Assembly (NCBI GenBank): GCA_002025645.1
Contig: CP018783.1
Span: 2,852,001 to 2,916,000 of the forward strand
Source of the DNA: Curtobacterium pusillum
Lineage (GTDB): Bacteria > Actinomycetota > Actinomycetes > Actinomycetales > Microbacteriaceae
Direction of reading: 5' to 3'
Length of the DNA: 64,000 bases
The first letter of the stretch is position 1. The number at the start of each line of letters is the position of its first letter. The notes beneath the pieces are model-generated. The model did no database searches and was not told the DNA's origin. It saw nothing but the letters and a program-made list of their open reading frames with translations. The translations under genes were made by a program, and so were the position numbers. Shown piece by piece: positions 49,255 to 58,116 of this stretch.

Positions 49255-49447
49255 TGCCTGGACTCCGGTTCGTCGTCGAGCGGGGTGCCCTCCAGCCAAC
49301 CACAAAACCGAGCGCGGCTGTACTTTCGCGCAGACTCTGGACGTTCCCTCCGGACGTGGAACACCCTGCCGCGTCCGGGTGGAGTGTGGGCCAACACGAA
49401 ACGTCGGGGTCCGTGACAGCCCCGGCGACCGTCCGAGAGGAGCTGCC

Positions 49448-50614
49448 ATGACGTCGACCAACGCGACGAGTGAACTGCACGGGATCCTGGGGCAACGGCT
49501 GGAGGGCGGTGGCACGTGGGCGTGGGCCTACGCCGACGTGTCCGGCAACGTCGAGGACCCGCGACGACAGGCGGCGCTCAAGCTCCGCGGGGTCGAGGAG
49601 GCACTGCGCGCGCAGGGCGCGTCCGACGAGGTCGTCGACGTCATCGCCGGCGAGTTCGAACAGGAGCCCGGCGTCCCGTCGCCCGTCACCCGCTACGTGC
49701 TCGTGCACGACGGCGCCGTCGTCCTGAGCGAGGTGCTGCCCGGCCACCTGCACGGCGTGGAGTCCGTCGGCGTGGGTGCCGTGCCGGACCTCGTGCCGCT
49801 CGTCGCCCACCGCCCGGTCGACCTGCCGTTCCTGGTCGTGCACGCCGGCAAGGAGGGCGGGGCCTTCCGCGCGTACCGCCTCGGCCACGCCCCGGTCTCG
49901 CACGACGAGCAGCAGGTCGCGGGCCGGAACGACACCCTGCACTACGAGAAGGCCGGCACCGGGTGGAAGCAGCCGCACTGGCAGCAGCACACCGAGGAGA
50001 TCTGGAAGCAGAACTCGTCGGAGACCGCCGCCGCCGTGGACGAGGCCGTCCGCACGCTCCGGCCGGGGCTCGTCGTCGTCGCCGGTGACGTCACCGCCCG
50101 TGAACTGCTCGTGAAGGCACTGTCGAGCGAGAGTCGCGCCCTGACCTCGGTGTTCCCCGGGGACCCGCGATCGGACGCCTCGTCGAAGCAGGCGTTCGTC
50201 GAGCACGTCGAGACCGCGCTCGCCCGTGTCGTCGCCACCCGGCGGCACGACCTCGAGGACCTGCTCCGCACCCACGTCGGGCGGGGCGACAACCTCGCGG
50301 TGACCGGGCTCGGGTCCGTCGTCGCCGCGCTGCAGCAGGCGCAGGGGGCGGTCGTCGCGCTCGACGCCGTGGCGGTCGGGGACCGGACGCTCCTCGCGCT
50401 CGCCGGGGCTCCGTGGGTGGCGACCGCGCCGGAGCAGGCGGCGGGGACGCCCGTGATCGGACCGGTCCCTGCCGTGTGCGCGCTCGTGCGTGCTGCGGTG
50501 CTGACGGACGCCGAACTCCAGCTCGTGAACGCGGCGTCACTGCCCGGCGGGGTGGCCGCCGCGGCGCTCCTGCGATGGCCGGTGGGTCCCGCCGTGCCCG
50601 CGCGAGCACGCTGA
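49448..50614 (+). CDS. Rv2629-like baeRF-family protein
   Basis: 388 residues. The arrangement resembles the bacterial relatives of archaeo-eukaryotic release factor 1 (baeRF family 2, e.g. mycobacterial Rv2629): an N-terminal alpha/beta part with TWAWAYADVSGNVEDPRR, a central part with WKQPHWQQHTEEIWKQN, and a C-terminal L7Ae-like domain (GLGSVVAALQQAQGAVVALD). These proteins are thought to act on stalled ribosomes or under stress. Divergent from the lactose operon; a family B repeat follows its stop. Confidence 0.8.
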   Translation: MTSTNATSELHGILGQRLEGGGTWAWAYADVSGNVEDPRRQAALKLRGVEEALRAQGASDEVVDVIAGEFEQEPGVPSPVTRYVLVHDGAVVLSEVLPGHLHGVESVGVGAVPDLVPLVAHRPVDLPFLVVHAGKEGGAFRAYRLGHAPVSHDEQQVAGRNDTLHYEKAGTGWKQPHWQQHTEEIWKQNSSETAAAVDEAVRTLRPGLVVVAGDVTARELLVKALSSESRALTSVFPGDPRSDASSKQAFVEHVETALARVVATRRHDLEDLLRTHVGRGDNLAVTGLGSVVAALQQAQGAVVALDAVAVGDRTLLALAGAPWVATAPEQAAGTPVIGPVPAVCALVRAAVLTDAELQLVNAASLPGGVAAAALLRWPVGPAVPARAR

Positions 50615-50625
50615 GCCTCGTTCGG

Positions 50626-50674
50626 TGAGCAGAAATGGTCGGGTCCGGTGACGGCACCCGACCATTTCTGCTCA
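50626..50674. repeat. TGAGCAGAAATGGTCGGGT palindromic repeat (family B, copy 2)
   Basis: Perfect 19-bp arms (50626-50644 and 50656-50674) with an 11-base loop, between the converging baeRF and MFS genes, where it can end both transcripts. Confidence 0.85.
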
Positions 50675-50692
50675 GGAAGTGCGCCCGCGGCC

Positions 50693-51880
50693 TCAGTCGT
50701 GCAGCGTCCGGTCGCGGCGGGGGACCAGGGGGAGCGCCAGCAACGGCAGGACCCCGACGATCGAGAACGACGCCGCGAACCCGAGCGCCCCCACGAGCGC
50801 ACCGACCCCGGGACCGACGGCGCTCGCCGCGATGAACTGCCCGGTGTTCTGCGCACCGAGGGCCCGGCCGGACCAGAACGGCCCCGCCGCCTCGGCCACC
50901 GACGTGTACGCGAGGCCGTTGTCGGCGACCGTGACGCTCGTCGCGACGACGAGGAACACCGCGGCGGCGGCGAAGTGCGTCGTGTCGACCAGTGCCAGCA
51001 GCCCCATCACGACGGCGGCGCTCACCGCGACGATGCGCAGCGGCCCGACACGTGATCCGGCCCGGTCGCTCCAGGCGCCGACGAGGATCCGGCCGATCGC
51101 GCCGACGAACTGCGACGCCCCGACGAGCAGCCCCGCCGCGGGCGTCGACCAGCCGAGACCGACGAGCCACACCAAGCCGTAGGTCGACAGCGTGAACTGC
51201 GGCACCACCAGCAGGATCGACACCGCGTGGATCCGCCAGAGGAACCCGTTCGCCCGGTACGGGTTCGCGACGTGGTCGACCGGGGCGTCCGCACGGGCCG
51301 GCCGGGGCGGGTTCGCGATGCCGATCGCGCACAGCACGGCGAGCACGGCGCACAGGACGATCGGCAGCACCAGGGCCGAGCGGATGCCGTGCGCCTCGGC
51401 GAGCTGCGGCACCGTGACCGCCGCGAGCGTCACCCCGAGCGGCTGCGACATCTGCCGGATGCCCATCGCGAGGCCCCGCCGCTCCTTCGGGAACCAACCC
51501 ACCACGACCCGACCGCTCGCGGCGTTCGTCGAGGCGCTCGTCATGCCACCGGCGAGGAAGGCCAGCCCGAGCAGCACCGGGTTCCCCGCGGCGGCCCAGG
51601 CCCCGACGACCGCCAGTGTGGTGAGCACCAGGCCGCCCGCGATGACGACGCGCTCGCCGAAGCGGTCCGTGATCGCGCCCCAGGCGATGAGCGTCAGGAC
51701 CATGCCGAAGGTCGGTGCCGCGGCGAGCAGCCCCGCCTGTGTGAGCGACGTGCCCTGGGCGTGCAGGTACGGGATGAGCAGCGCGGGGGCGGACACCACG
51801 AGGGTGCCAGCGGCCTGGGCGGCGACGCCGAGGGCGAGCATCGTCCAGGCGCGGGAGGTGGTGGTCACGGAACTCGTCAC
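50693..51880 (-). CDS. MFS transporter
   Basis: 395 residues, twelve membrane helices. The loop between helices 2 and 3 has the MFS motif AITDRFGERVVIAGG and the middle of the protein FPKERRGLAMGIRQMSQPLG, typical of anion/organic-acid or nitrate/nitrite-like MFS members. Substrate unknown. It starts at GTG 51880 and is divergent from a GntR-type regulator with a tandem operator between them, so that regulator most likely controls it. Confidence 0.88.
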   Translation of the reverse strand: MTSSVTTTSRAWTMLALGVAAQAAGTLVVSAPALLIPYLHAQGTSLTQAGLLAAAPTFGMVLTLIAWGAITDRFGERVVIAGGLVLTTLAVVGAWAAAGNPVLLGLAFLAGGMTSASTNAASGRVVVGWFPKERRGLAMGIRQMSQPLGVTLAAVTVPQLAEAHGIRSALVLPIVLCAVLAVLCAIGIANPPRPARADAPVDHVANPYRANGFLWRIHAVSILLVVPQFTLSTYGLVWLVGLGWSTPAAGLLVGASQFVGAIGRILVGAWSDRAGSRVGPLRIVAVSAAVVMGLLALVDTTHFAAAAVFLVVATSVTVADNGLAYTSVAEAAGPFWSGRALGAQNTGQFIAASAVGPGVGALVGALGFAASFSIVGVLPLLALPLVPRRDRTLHD

Positions 51881-51904
51881 GGCCGTTTCATGTCGGAACT
51901 GATT

Positions 51905-51925
51905 GGTATACCAAAACGGTATACC
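51905..51925. promoter_or_regulatory. Tandem GGTATACC operator between MFS and GntR genes
   Basis: Two copies of the palindrome GGTATACC (51905-51912 and 51918-51925) spaced by five bases, on AT-rich ground, between two divergent starts. GntR/FadR-type proteins bind GGTATACC-like sites, so this is the probable operator of the adjacent regulator. Confidence 0.7.
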
Positions 51926-51958
51926 ATCCGGGCCGCTCCGCTACTAGGCTGGATCGCC

Positions 51959-52660
51959 GTGACCGAGACGACCGATGCAGCGCCGGTGTCGCAGACGAGT
52001 CAGCTCTACGACAACCTGCGTGCCGCGATCCTGACCCTCGAGATCGCGCCGGGGGAGCGCATCTCCGAGCGTGGCCTCGAGGCGCGGTTCCACGCCTCGC
52101 GCACACCGGTGCGTGCAGCGTTGTCGCGGCTCGAGCGCGAGGGGCTCATCCTGCACGAGGGCCGTTCGTGGACCGTCACCCCGATCGACCTCGACGAGAT
52201 CGCCTCGCTCGCGGAGCTCCGTGGCGTGCTCGAACCCGCCGCAGCCCGGCTCGCCGTCGGGCGCGCGTCCGAGGAGCAGCTCGCCGAGGTCCGCGCCCAC
52301 CTCGACACCCTCCGGCCGACACCCGACCAGCAGGCCGGCATCCGGATGGGATCGACCTTCCACCTCGACCTCGCCGCGCTCGGCGGCAACCGGTTCATCA
52401 CGGACGCCATCGCCGACGCCCTCACCCGCCTGGAGCGCACGCGCTGGATCGAGGTCCGCACGCCCGAGGCCCGCGACGCCGCGTGGGAGGAGCACAGCGC
52501 CATCATCGACGCCGTGCGCGCCGGGGAGGCCGACCGTGCGGCCGACCTGCTCGCGGCGCACGTCGCCGGGACGAACGACCGCCTGCTCACGTGGATCGCG
52601 CAGGAGCGTCGCCGTCTGCGTGGCGCTGGCATGGCGATCGTGGGCAGCACCGAGCGCTGA
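51959..52660 (+). CDS. GntR-family (FadR-type) transcriptional regulator
   Basis: 233 residues from GTG 51959. N-terminal winged helix-turn-helix (AILTLEIAPGERISERGLE, ASRTPVRAALSRLEREGLI) and an all-helical FCD effector domain with the metal-binding Asp/His pattern (FHLDLAALGGN, EEHSAIIDAVRAG, LLAAHVAGT). It probably controls the divergent transporter and itself through the GGTATACC sites. Confidence 0.9.
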   Translation: MTETTDAAPVSQTSQLYDNLRAAILTLEIAPGERISERGLEARFHASRTPVRAALSRLEREGLILHEGRSWTVTPIDLDEIASLAELRGVLEPAAARLAVGRASEEQLAEVRAHLDTLRPTPDQQAGIRMGSTFHLDLAALGGNRFITDAIADALTRLERTRWIEVRTPEARDAAWEEHSAIIDAVRAGEADRAADLLAAHVAGTNDRLLTWIAQERRRLRGAGMAIVGSTER

Positions 52661-52701
52661 CCTGCTCAAGCGCGCCGCGCGCCCTGGACGCGACCGATCT
52701 G

Positions 52702-52742
52702 CAGGAGGCACGGTGCGGGGCGGACCCGCACCGTGCCTCCTG
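52702..52742. repeat. Family A palindromic repeat (GGAGGCACGG variant)
   Basis: Perfect 18-bp arms (52702-52719 and 52725-52742), 5-base loop, between the GntR gene and the small minus-strand gene. It could end both messages. Confidence 0.85.
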
Positions 52743-52750
52743 GGCGGTGG

Positions 52751-52906
52751 CTAGGGTCTCGTCGCTGCGTCCTCCGCCGCGTCGATCTGGTCGAAGATCC
52801 AGGCGTTCCCGCCGTCGGTGTGGTCGAACAGTGCGTCGCGCACCTCGGCCTCGTCGGTGGTGAGCCGGATCGCGCTCTTGCTGCCGGACCGTGTCGATTG
52901 GGACAT
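52751..52906 (-). CDS. Small hypothetical protein (51 residues)
   Basis: The ATG at 52906 follows AGGAGA at seven bases, a strong ribosome site; a start at 52933 is also open. The product is short, acidic at the end and soluble (TTDEAEVRDALFDHTDGGNAWIFDQIDAAED). No family is recognised, but start quality and codon use suggest a real gene. Confidence 0.6.
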   Translation of the reverse strand: MSQSTRSGSKSAIRLTTDEAEVRDALFDHTDGGNAWIFDQIDAAEDAATRP

Positions 52907-53112
52907 CGCGTCTTCTCCTGTGTGTGTGGGCACCGTTCGCGGTGCGCTTCCTCACGGGACGTACTGAGGTCGCACCAGTGTGCGGGCGGTGTCCGGATCG
53001 CGCAAGGGATTCCGGTCACATGTGGGGAAGTCCCGGCGTGCACAATGCCTAGGATGGTCCGGCCGCACGGCTCGCGGCACGGAAGCAGCGGACGTCGGAC
53101 GGGAGGCACGGC

Positions 53113-54219
53113 TTGGCCGAGCAGCGCACCGCACCTCCCACGGTCTACGACGTGGCCTCTGCCGCGGGCGTCTCGATCGCCACGGTCTCGCGCGTGCTGC
53201 GCACGCCCGACGCCGTCCGCGAGGGCACCCGCGACCGGGTGCAGGCGGCGATCCGGACCCTCGGCTACGTGCCGTCCGGCAACGCCCGGGCCCTCGCGGG
53301 CAAGCGCACCGGCGTGGTCGGACTGCTGCTGCCCGGGTTCGACGTCGTGCCGGACGAACGACCCGACCTCGTGACCGACGGCGGCGTCCGCGTGGTCGAC
53401 GACCGACGGCACGTGACCCAGCCGTTCTCGTCCAACCTGTACTTCGACGAGGTTCTGCGCGGCGCCGAGACCGAGGCGTGGCAGCGCGGTCTGGCGCTCA
53501 TGGTGGCGGCGGGGCGCGGATCCTCCCGGGATGTCATCGTCAACGACGTCGCCGGTCGGGTGGACGGCCTCGCGGTGCTGGCGCAGACGGTGCCGGACGA
53601 CCTGCTCGAGCACGTCGCCCGACGGATCCCGGTCGTCGTGCTCGCCGACGACCGTCGCTCGCACGGGTTCGACTCCGTGAGCGTCGACAACGCCGCGGGC
53701 ATGCGGACGCTCGGCTCGCACGTCATCGGACGGCTCGGCATCCGGTCGTCGCTCGTGTACCTGGCGGGACCGATCGACTCCCCGGACGACATCGAGCGCT
53801 CCGCGGGGTTCCGGCAGGCCCTCGACGACCACGGGGTGCCGGCGTCGGCGGTACGGGTCGTGCACGGCGACTTCGGTCGGGTCCGGGCGCGGGAGCTCGC
53901 GGCGCAGCTGCTCGACGGGGACGCAGTCCCCCGGGCGATCGTCTGCTCGAACGACCAGTCCGCGCTCGGGGTCCTCGACGCTGCGGTGGCCCGGGGTGTG
54001 CGGGTGCCGGAGGACCTCGTCGTCACCGGGTTCGACGGCATCGACGCGGGGCGGTTCTCGGTGCCCCGGTTGACGACCGTGCACCAGCCGATGGGGGAGC
54101 TCGGGCGCGCTGCCGTCCGGGCGATCGTGGACCGGTTGGAGCGACGTGAGGGGCCACCGCGGGCGATGCGTCTGCCGGTCGAGGTGCTCCTGCGCGAGAG
54201 CTGCCCGCCGGCGCTGTAG
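53113..54219 (+). CDS. LacI-family regulator of the beta-glucoside operon
   Basis: 368 residues from TTG 53113, with GGGAGG six bases upstream. Helix-turn-helix TVYDVASAAGVSIATVSRVL near residues 10-29 and a sugar-binding domain (VVGLLLPGFD, VDGLAVLAQTV, IVCSNDQSALGVLD, VVTGFDGIDAGRFSVPRLT). A 30-residue insertion near 75-105 (DLVTDGGVRVVDDRRHV) separates the first strand from the rest, unusual but seen in some actinobacterial LacI proteins. It precedes the Opp-type operon, whose promoter holds a matching palindrome. Confidence 0.88.
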   Translation: MAEQRTAPPTVYDVASAAGVSIATVSRVLRTPDAVREGTRDRVQAAIRTLGYVPSGNARALAGKRTGVVGLLLPGFDVVPDERPDLVTDGGVRVVDDRRHVTQPFSSNLYFDEVLRGAETEAWQRGLALMVAAGRGSSRDVIVNDVAGRVDGLAVLAQTVPDDLLEHVARRIPVVVLADDRRSHGFDSVSVDNAAGMRTLGSHVIGRLGIRSSLVYLAGPIDSPDDIERSAGFRQALDDHGVPASAVRVVHGDFGRVRARELAAQLLDGDAVPRAIVCSNDQSALGVLDAAVARGVRVPEDLVVTGFDGIDAGRFSVPRLTTVHQPMGELGRAAVRAIVDRLERREGPPRAMRLPVEVLLRESCPPAL

Positions 54220-54282
54220 TCGAGCGCCGCTCGCCCTCGCACGGTGCGAGGTCGCGCCGCGCGCCTGTCGCGTCGGGCGCGC

Positions 54283-54351
54283 CAGTGTGCGAGGTTCCGC
54301 GCACTGTGCGGGGCTCGGAGCCTCGCACGCAGGACGGAACCTCGCACACTG
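54283..54351. repeat. CAGTGTGCGAGGTTCCG palindromic repeat (family C, copy 2)
   Basis: Perfect 17-bp arms (54283-54299 and 54335-54351) with a 35-base interior that itself contains related CGCACxGTGCG pieces. It follows the lacI-type gene. Confidence 0.8.
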
Positions 54352-54401
54352 CGATCCCGAGCCGGGCGCGCCCCGTGCCGCCCCGGCAATCAATCCCGTG
54401 G

Positions 54402-54431
54402 TTGCGCGACGCGATGTAAGCGCATACATTG
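54402..54431 (+). promoter_or_regulatory. Promoter with LacI-type operator of the beta-glucoside operon
   Basis: The 16-bp palindrome ATGTAAGCGCATACAT (54414-54429, one mismatched pair) overlaps a likely promoter: TTGCGC at 54402-54407 and TACATT at 54426-54431, 18 bases apart. The central GCGC is typical for CebR/CcpA-like LacI proteins; the gene just upstream is the obvious candidate. Confidence 0.65.
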
Positions 54432-54467
54432 TCTTCGTACCGACTCGACACGGAGGTCGACCGAGCA

Positions 54468-56201
54468 ATGACGCTTCCCCCACAGCGCACGCGCGGGCAA
54501 CAAGAGCCGCGCACCCCGGGCACCCGCCGGGGACGGCGTGGCCGTCTCATCGCGGCCATCGCCGGCATCGCGGTCGTGGCCCTCGCGGCCACCGGCTGCA
54601 GCATCCAGGTCCGATCCCAACCGGACCCGAGCATCGGCAAGGACACGATGCTCATCAACGCGGACCACGGCAACCCGTTGTTCGACCGCAACTTCAACCC
54701 CTACATCGCGAACGCCCGCACCGCGAGCAAGTGGATGTACGAGCCGCTCATCGAGGTGAACCCCCTCGACGGCAAGCGGAACCCGTGGCTCGCGAGCTCG
54801 TGGTCGCAGCCGGACGCCGAGACGATCGACATGACGATCCGCAGCGGCGTCGAGTGGTCCGACGGTTCGCCGTTCACCGCGAAGGACGTCGTCTTCACGT
54901 TCGACCTGCTGAAGAAGTTCCCCGCGATGGACATCAAGGGTGCGTGGCAGCACATCGACACGATCGAGCGGAAGGGCGACCACGTCGTCTTCCACCTCAA
55001 GTCGGAGGACGTCCCGAGCCTGACGATCATCGGCCAGACGTACATCCTCGGTGAGAACCACTGGAAGGACGTCAAGGACCCGACGACCTTCCGGGACCCG
55101 AACCCGGTCGGCACCGGCCCGTTCGTGCTCGGCAACTACACCGACCAGCAGTACTCGATGGACAAGAACCCGAAGTACTGGCAGGCCGACAAGATCGCCA
55201 TCAAGCACCTCATCCTGCCGGCGACGAACACGCAGCTCGACACCGTCACGCGCGGCTACGACTGGGCGTACTCGTTCATCTCCGACGTGAAGGGCACCTG
55301 GGGCGCCGCCTCGAAGACGAACACGTACTGGTTCCCGCCGGGCGGTGTGATCGGCCTGATCCCGAACCTCACGAAGGCGCCGTACAACGACGTCAACGTC
55401 CGCCGGGGCATCTCGCTCGCGCTCGACCGTGACGGCATCGCCGAGACCGCGACCGAGGGCAACCTGAAGGCCGCGGCGCAGACCGGCCTGATCCTGCCGA
55501 ACCAGGAGAAGTACGTGAACGACAACATCCCGAACAAGGGTGTCGTCACGCAGGACACGAAGGCGGCCATCGCCAGCTTCGAGAAGTCCGGCTACACGGT
55601 CCAGGACGGCAAGATCGTCAAGGACGGCAAGCAGCTCGAGATCAACATCATGACCGCGAACGGCTACTCCGACTGGCTCCGCGCCGCGCAGGAGGTCCGC
55701 CGCAACCTGACCGCCATCGGCATCAAGGTGACGATCCAGGCACCGCAGCCCGCCGGGTACCAGCAGAACATCAACAACGGCACGTTCGACATGGCGATGG
55801 GCGGCATGGGCAACGGCGACGTCTACCAGGCGTTCAACTCCCTGCTCAGCACCGACTTCTACCAGCCGGTCGGCAAGTCGACGGTGAACAACTACGAGCG
55901 GTACAAGAACGCCGACACGCAGAAGCTCCTCGACGAGTACAAGGCGACGACGGACACGGCGAAGCAGCAGGAGATCCTCGACCAGCTGCAGGAGGTCGTG
56001 TACAACGACCTGCCCGTGATCGGCATGTACTACGGCGGACTCTGGGGCCTCTTCAACACCGGCAAGTTCGTCGGGTGGCCCAGCGCGGACGACCCGTACA
56101 TGGCGCCGCAGAACTACGACTCGGCTCCGCTGCTCATCTTCTCGAAGCTCCGGCTCCGTGACAGTGCAGCGGGCAAGAAGATCCTGGAGGAACAGAAGTG
56201 A
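54468..56201 (+). CDS. Peptide/oligosaccharide ABC transporter binding lipoprotein (SBP family 5)
   Basis: 577 residues from ATG 54468 (GGAGG upstream). Basic N-terminus, hydrophobic segment and lipobox ATGC44. The mature part is an Opp/Dpp-type binding protein (MYEPLIEVNP, GVEWSDGSPFTAKDVVFTFD, DPNPVGTGPFVLGNY, NVRRGISLALDRDGIA). In this setting, next to a beta-glucosidase, the ligand is more likely a beta-oligoglucoside such as cellobiose than a peptide; such SBP5 cellodextrin binders are known. First gene of a six-gene operon. Confidence 0.9.
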   Translation: MTLPPQRTRGQQEPRTPGTRRGRRGRLIAAIAGIAVVALAATGCSIQVRSQPDPSIGKDTMLINADHGNPLFDRNFNPYIANARTASKWMYEPLIEVNPLDGKRNPWLASSWSQPDAETIDMTIRSGVEWSDGSPFTAKDVVFTFDLLKKFPAMDIKGAWQHIDTIERKGDHVVFHLKSEDVPSLTIIGQTYILGENHWKDVKDPTTFRDPNPVGTGPFVLGNYTDQQYSMDKNPKYWQADKIAIKHLILPATNTQLDTVTRGYDWAYSFISDVKGTWGAASKTNTYWFPPGGVIGLIPNLTKAPYNDVNVRRGISLALDRDGIAETATEGNLKAAAQTGLILPNQEKYVNDNIPNKGVVTQDTKAAIASFEKSGYTVQDGKIVKDGKQLEINIMTANGYSDWLRAAQEVRRNLTAIGIKVTIQAPQPAGYQQNINNGTFDMAMGGMGNGDVYQAFNSLLSTDFYQPVGKSTVNNYERYKNADTQKLLDEYKATTDTAKQQEILDQLQEVVYNDLPVIGMYYGGLWGLFNTGKFVGWPSADDPYMAPQNYDSAPLLIFSKLRLRDSAAGKKILEEQK

Positions 56202-57178
56202 AGTACATCCTCCAGAAACTCGTCCTCTTCGTCCTGACCCTCTGGGCCGCGGTCACGCTGAACTTCGTGCTCCCGCGACTCATGCCGGGCAGCCCGACCG
56301 ACGCCGCCCTGGCGAAGCTCAGCCAGAACGGCCCGGTCACCGACGCCACGAAGAAGGCCATCGAGGCGCAGCTCGGCGTCCCGACCGGCAACCTCTGGGA
56401 CCAGTACGTCAGCTACCTGCACCAGGTCGTGACGCTCGACTTCGGAACGAGCTACACGTTCTACCCGCAGCCGGTCGGTGACCTCGTCGCCCGGGCCCTG
56501 CCGTACACGCTGATCCTCGTCGGCGTCGTGACGATCCTCGCCTTCGTGCTCGGCACCCTGATCGGTGTCGGTGCGGCGTGGAAGCGCGGCACGTGGCTGG
56601 ACTCGCTGCCGACGCTGTCGGGCTCGTTCATGTCGACGTTCCCGTACTTCTGGACGGCGCTCCTGCTGCTGCTCTTCCTCGGCTACGTGGCCCACTGGTT
56701 CCCGACCACGGGTGCCTACTCAGCGACGACGACACCGGGCCTGAGCGGCGCGTTCATCGGGGACGCCCTGCAGCACGCGGTGCTGCCGGCGGTCACGATC
56801 CTCGTGACGAGCCTCGGCGGCTGGATCATCGGCATGCGCAACGCGATGATCAACACCCTCGGTGACGACTACGTGACCTTCGCCGAGGCGAACGGTCTCC
56901 GCGGACGCACCGTGGCGATCCGGTACGCGGCCCGCAACGCGATCCTGCCGAACCTGACCGGTTTCGGTCTGGCGCTCGGTGGCGTGGTCGGCGGTTCGGT
57001 CCTGGTCGAGCAGGTGTTCGGCTACCCGGGCATCGGCTACCTGCTGTTCAACGCCGTGATCGGGCAGGACTACCCGCTCATGCAGGCCCTCTTCCTGATG
57101 ATCACCGTGTCGGTGCTCATCGCCAACTTCATCGTGGACGTCCTCTACGGCGTCCTGGACCCGAGGACGCGCCGATGA
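56198..57178 (+). CDS. Opp/Dpp-type ABC transporter permease (DppB-like)
   Basis: 326 residues, six membrane helices, starting at GTG 56198 (GTGA overlap with the binding protein). N-terminal LNFVLPRLMPGSPTDA and the EAA loop TFAEANGLRGRTVAIRYAARN mark the DppB class. It forms half of the membrane channel. Confidence 0.92.
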   Translation: MKYILQKLVLFVLTLWAAVTLNFVLPRLMPGSPTDAALAKLSQNGPVTDATKKAIEAQLGVPTGNLWDQYVSYLHQVVTLDFGTSYTFYPQPVGDLVARALPYTLILVGVVTILAFVLGTLIGVGAAWKRGTWLDSLPTLSGSFMSTFPYFWTALLLLLFLGYVAHWFPTTGAYSATTTPGLSGAFIGDALQHAVLPAVTILVTSLGGWIIGMRNAMINTLGDDYVTFAEANGLRGRTVAIRYAARNAILPNLTGFGLALGGVVGGSVLVEQVFGYPGIGYLLFNAVIGQDYPLMQALFLMITVSVLIANFIVDVLYGVLDPRTRR

Positions 57179-58116
57179 CGAACAACGCGACCGTCGCAGT
57201 ACGGACCCAAGACAAGAACGAGCAACAGGCCCCGAGCAAGCTCAAATCCATAGCAAGACAGTTCGGCGTCGTCTGGAGCAACACGAAGGCCCGGATCGGC
57301 ATCATCATCCTCGCGGTCTTCGTCGTGGTCGCGATCGCAGCCCCGCTCCTCGCCCCCTACGGCGCCAGCCAGAACGGGTTCGCCCGCAGCGCCGACGCCA
57401 CGTGGGCGCACTGGATGGGCACGACCGCCGCCGGCGAGGACGTCCTGTCCCAGATCATCTACGGCGCCCGGATCTCCGTGCTCGTCGGTGCCGTCGCGGG
57501 CCTGTTGTCCACGCTCGTCGCCGTCGCGATCGGCCTCAGCTGGGGCTACGTCCGCGGCTGGATCGCCGAGGTCATCGGGTTCATCGTGAACCTGTTCCTC
57601 GTCATCCCGGGCCTGCCGCTCATGATCGTCATCGCGGCGTACCTGCAGAACGGCGGCATCGCGGTCATCATCGCGGTGATCGTCGTGACCGGCTGGGCCT
57701 GGGGAGCCCGCGTCCTGCGCAGCCAGACGCAGTCCCTCCGCGGCCGTGACTTCGTGACCGCCGCGCAGTTCTCCGGCGAGGGTGCGACCCGCATCGTGTT
57801 CCGCGAGATCCTGCCGAACATGACGAGCCTCATCGTCGGCTCGTTCTTCGGTGCGGCCACGAGCGCGATCCTCGCCGAGGCGGGCCTCGAGTTCCTCGGA
57901 CTCGGCGACTCGTCGATCGTCAGCTGGGGCACGATCCTCTACTGGGCGCAGAACTCCAACGCGCTGCTCACGGGTCAGTGGATCCTGCTGTTCGCCCCGG
58001 GTCTCTGCATCGCACTCCTCGCGATGAGCCTCACCCTGATCAACTTCGGCGTCGACGCCGTGTCCAACCCGCGGCTGCGCGAGGGCGCGCGCCGCAAGAA
58101 GGAGAAGACCGCATGA
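57175..58116 (+). CDS. Opp/Dpp-type ABC transporter permease (DppC-like)
   Basis: 313 residues, six membrane helices, ATG in a four-base overlap. Typical DppC N-terminus after a cytoplasmic lead (IIILAVFVVVAIAAPLLAPYG) and EAA loop RGRDFVTAAQFSGEGATRIVF, then LEFLGLGDSSIVSWGTIL. Partner of the DppB-like subunit. Confidence 0.92.
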   Translation: MTNNATVAVRTQDKNEQQAPSKLKSIARQFGVVWSNTKARIGIIILAVFVVVAIAAPLLAPYGASQNGFARSADATWAHWMGTTAAGEDVLSQIIYGARISVLVGAVAGLLSTLVAVAIGLSWGYVRGWIAEVIGFIVNLFLVIPGLPLMIVIAAYLQNGGIAVIIAVIVVTGWAWGARVLRSQTQSLRGRDFVTAAQFSGEGATRIVFREILPNMTSLIVGSFFGAATSAILAEAGLEFLGLGDSSIVSWGTILYWAQNSNALLTGQWILLFAPGLCIALLAMSLTLINFGVDAVSNPRLREGARRKKEKTA

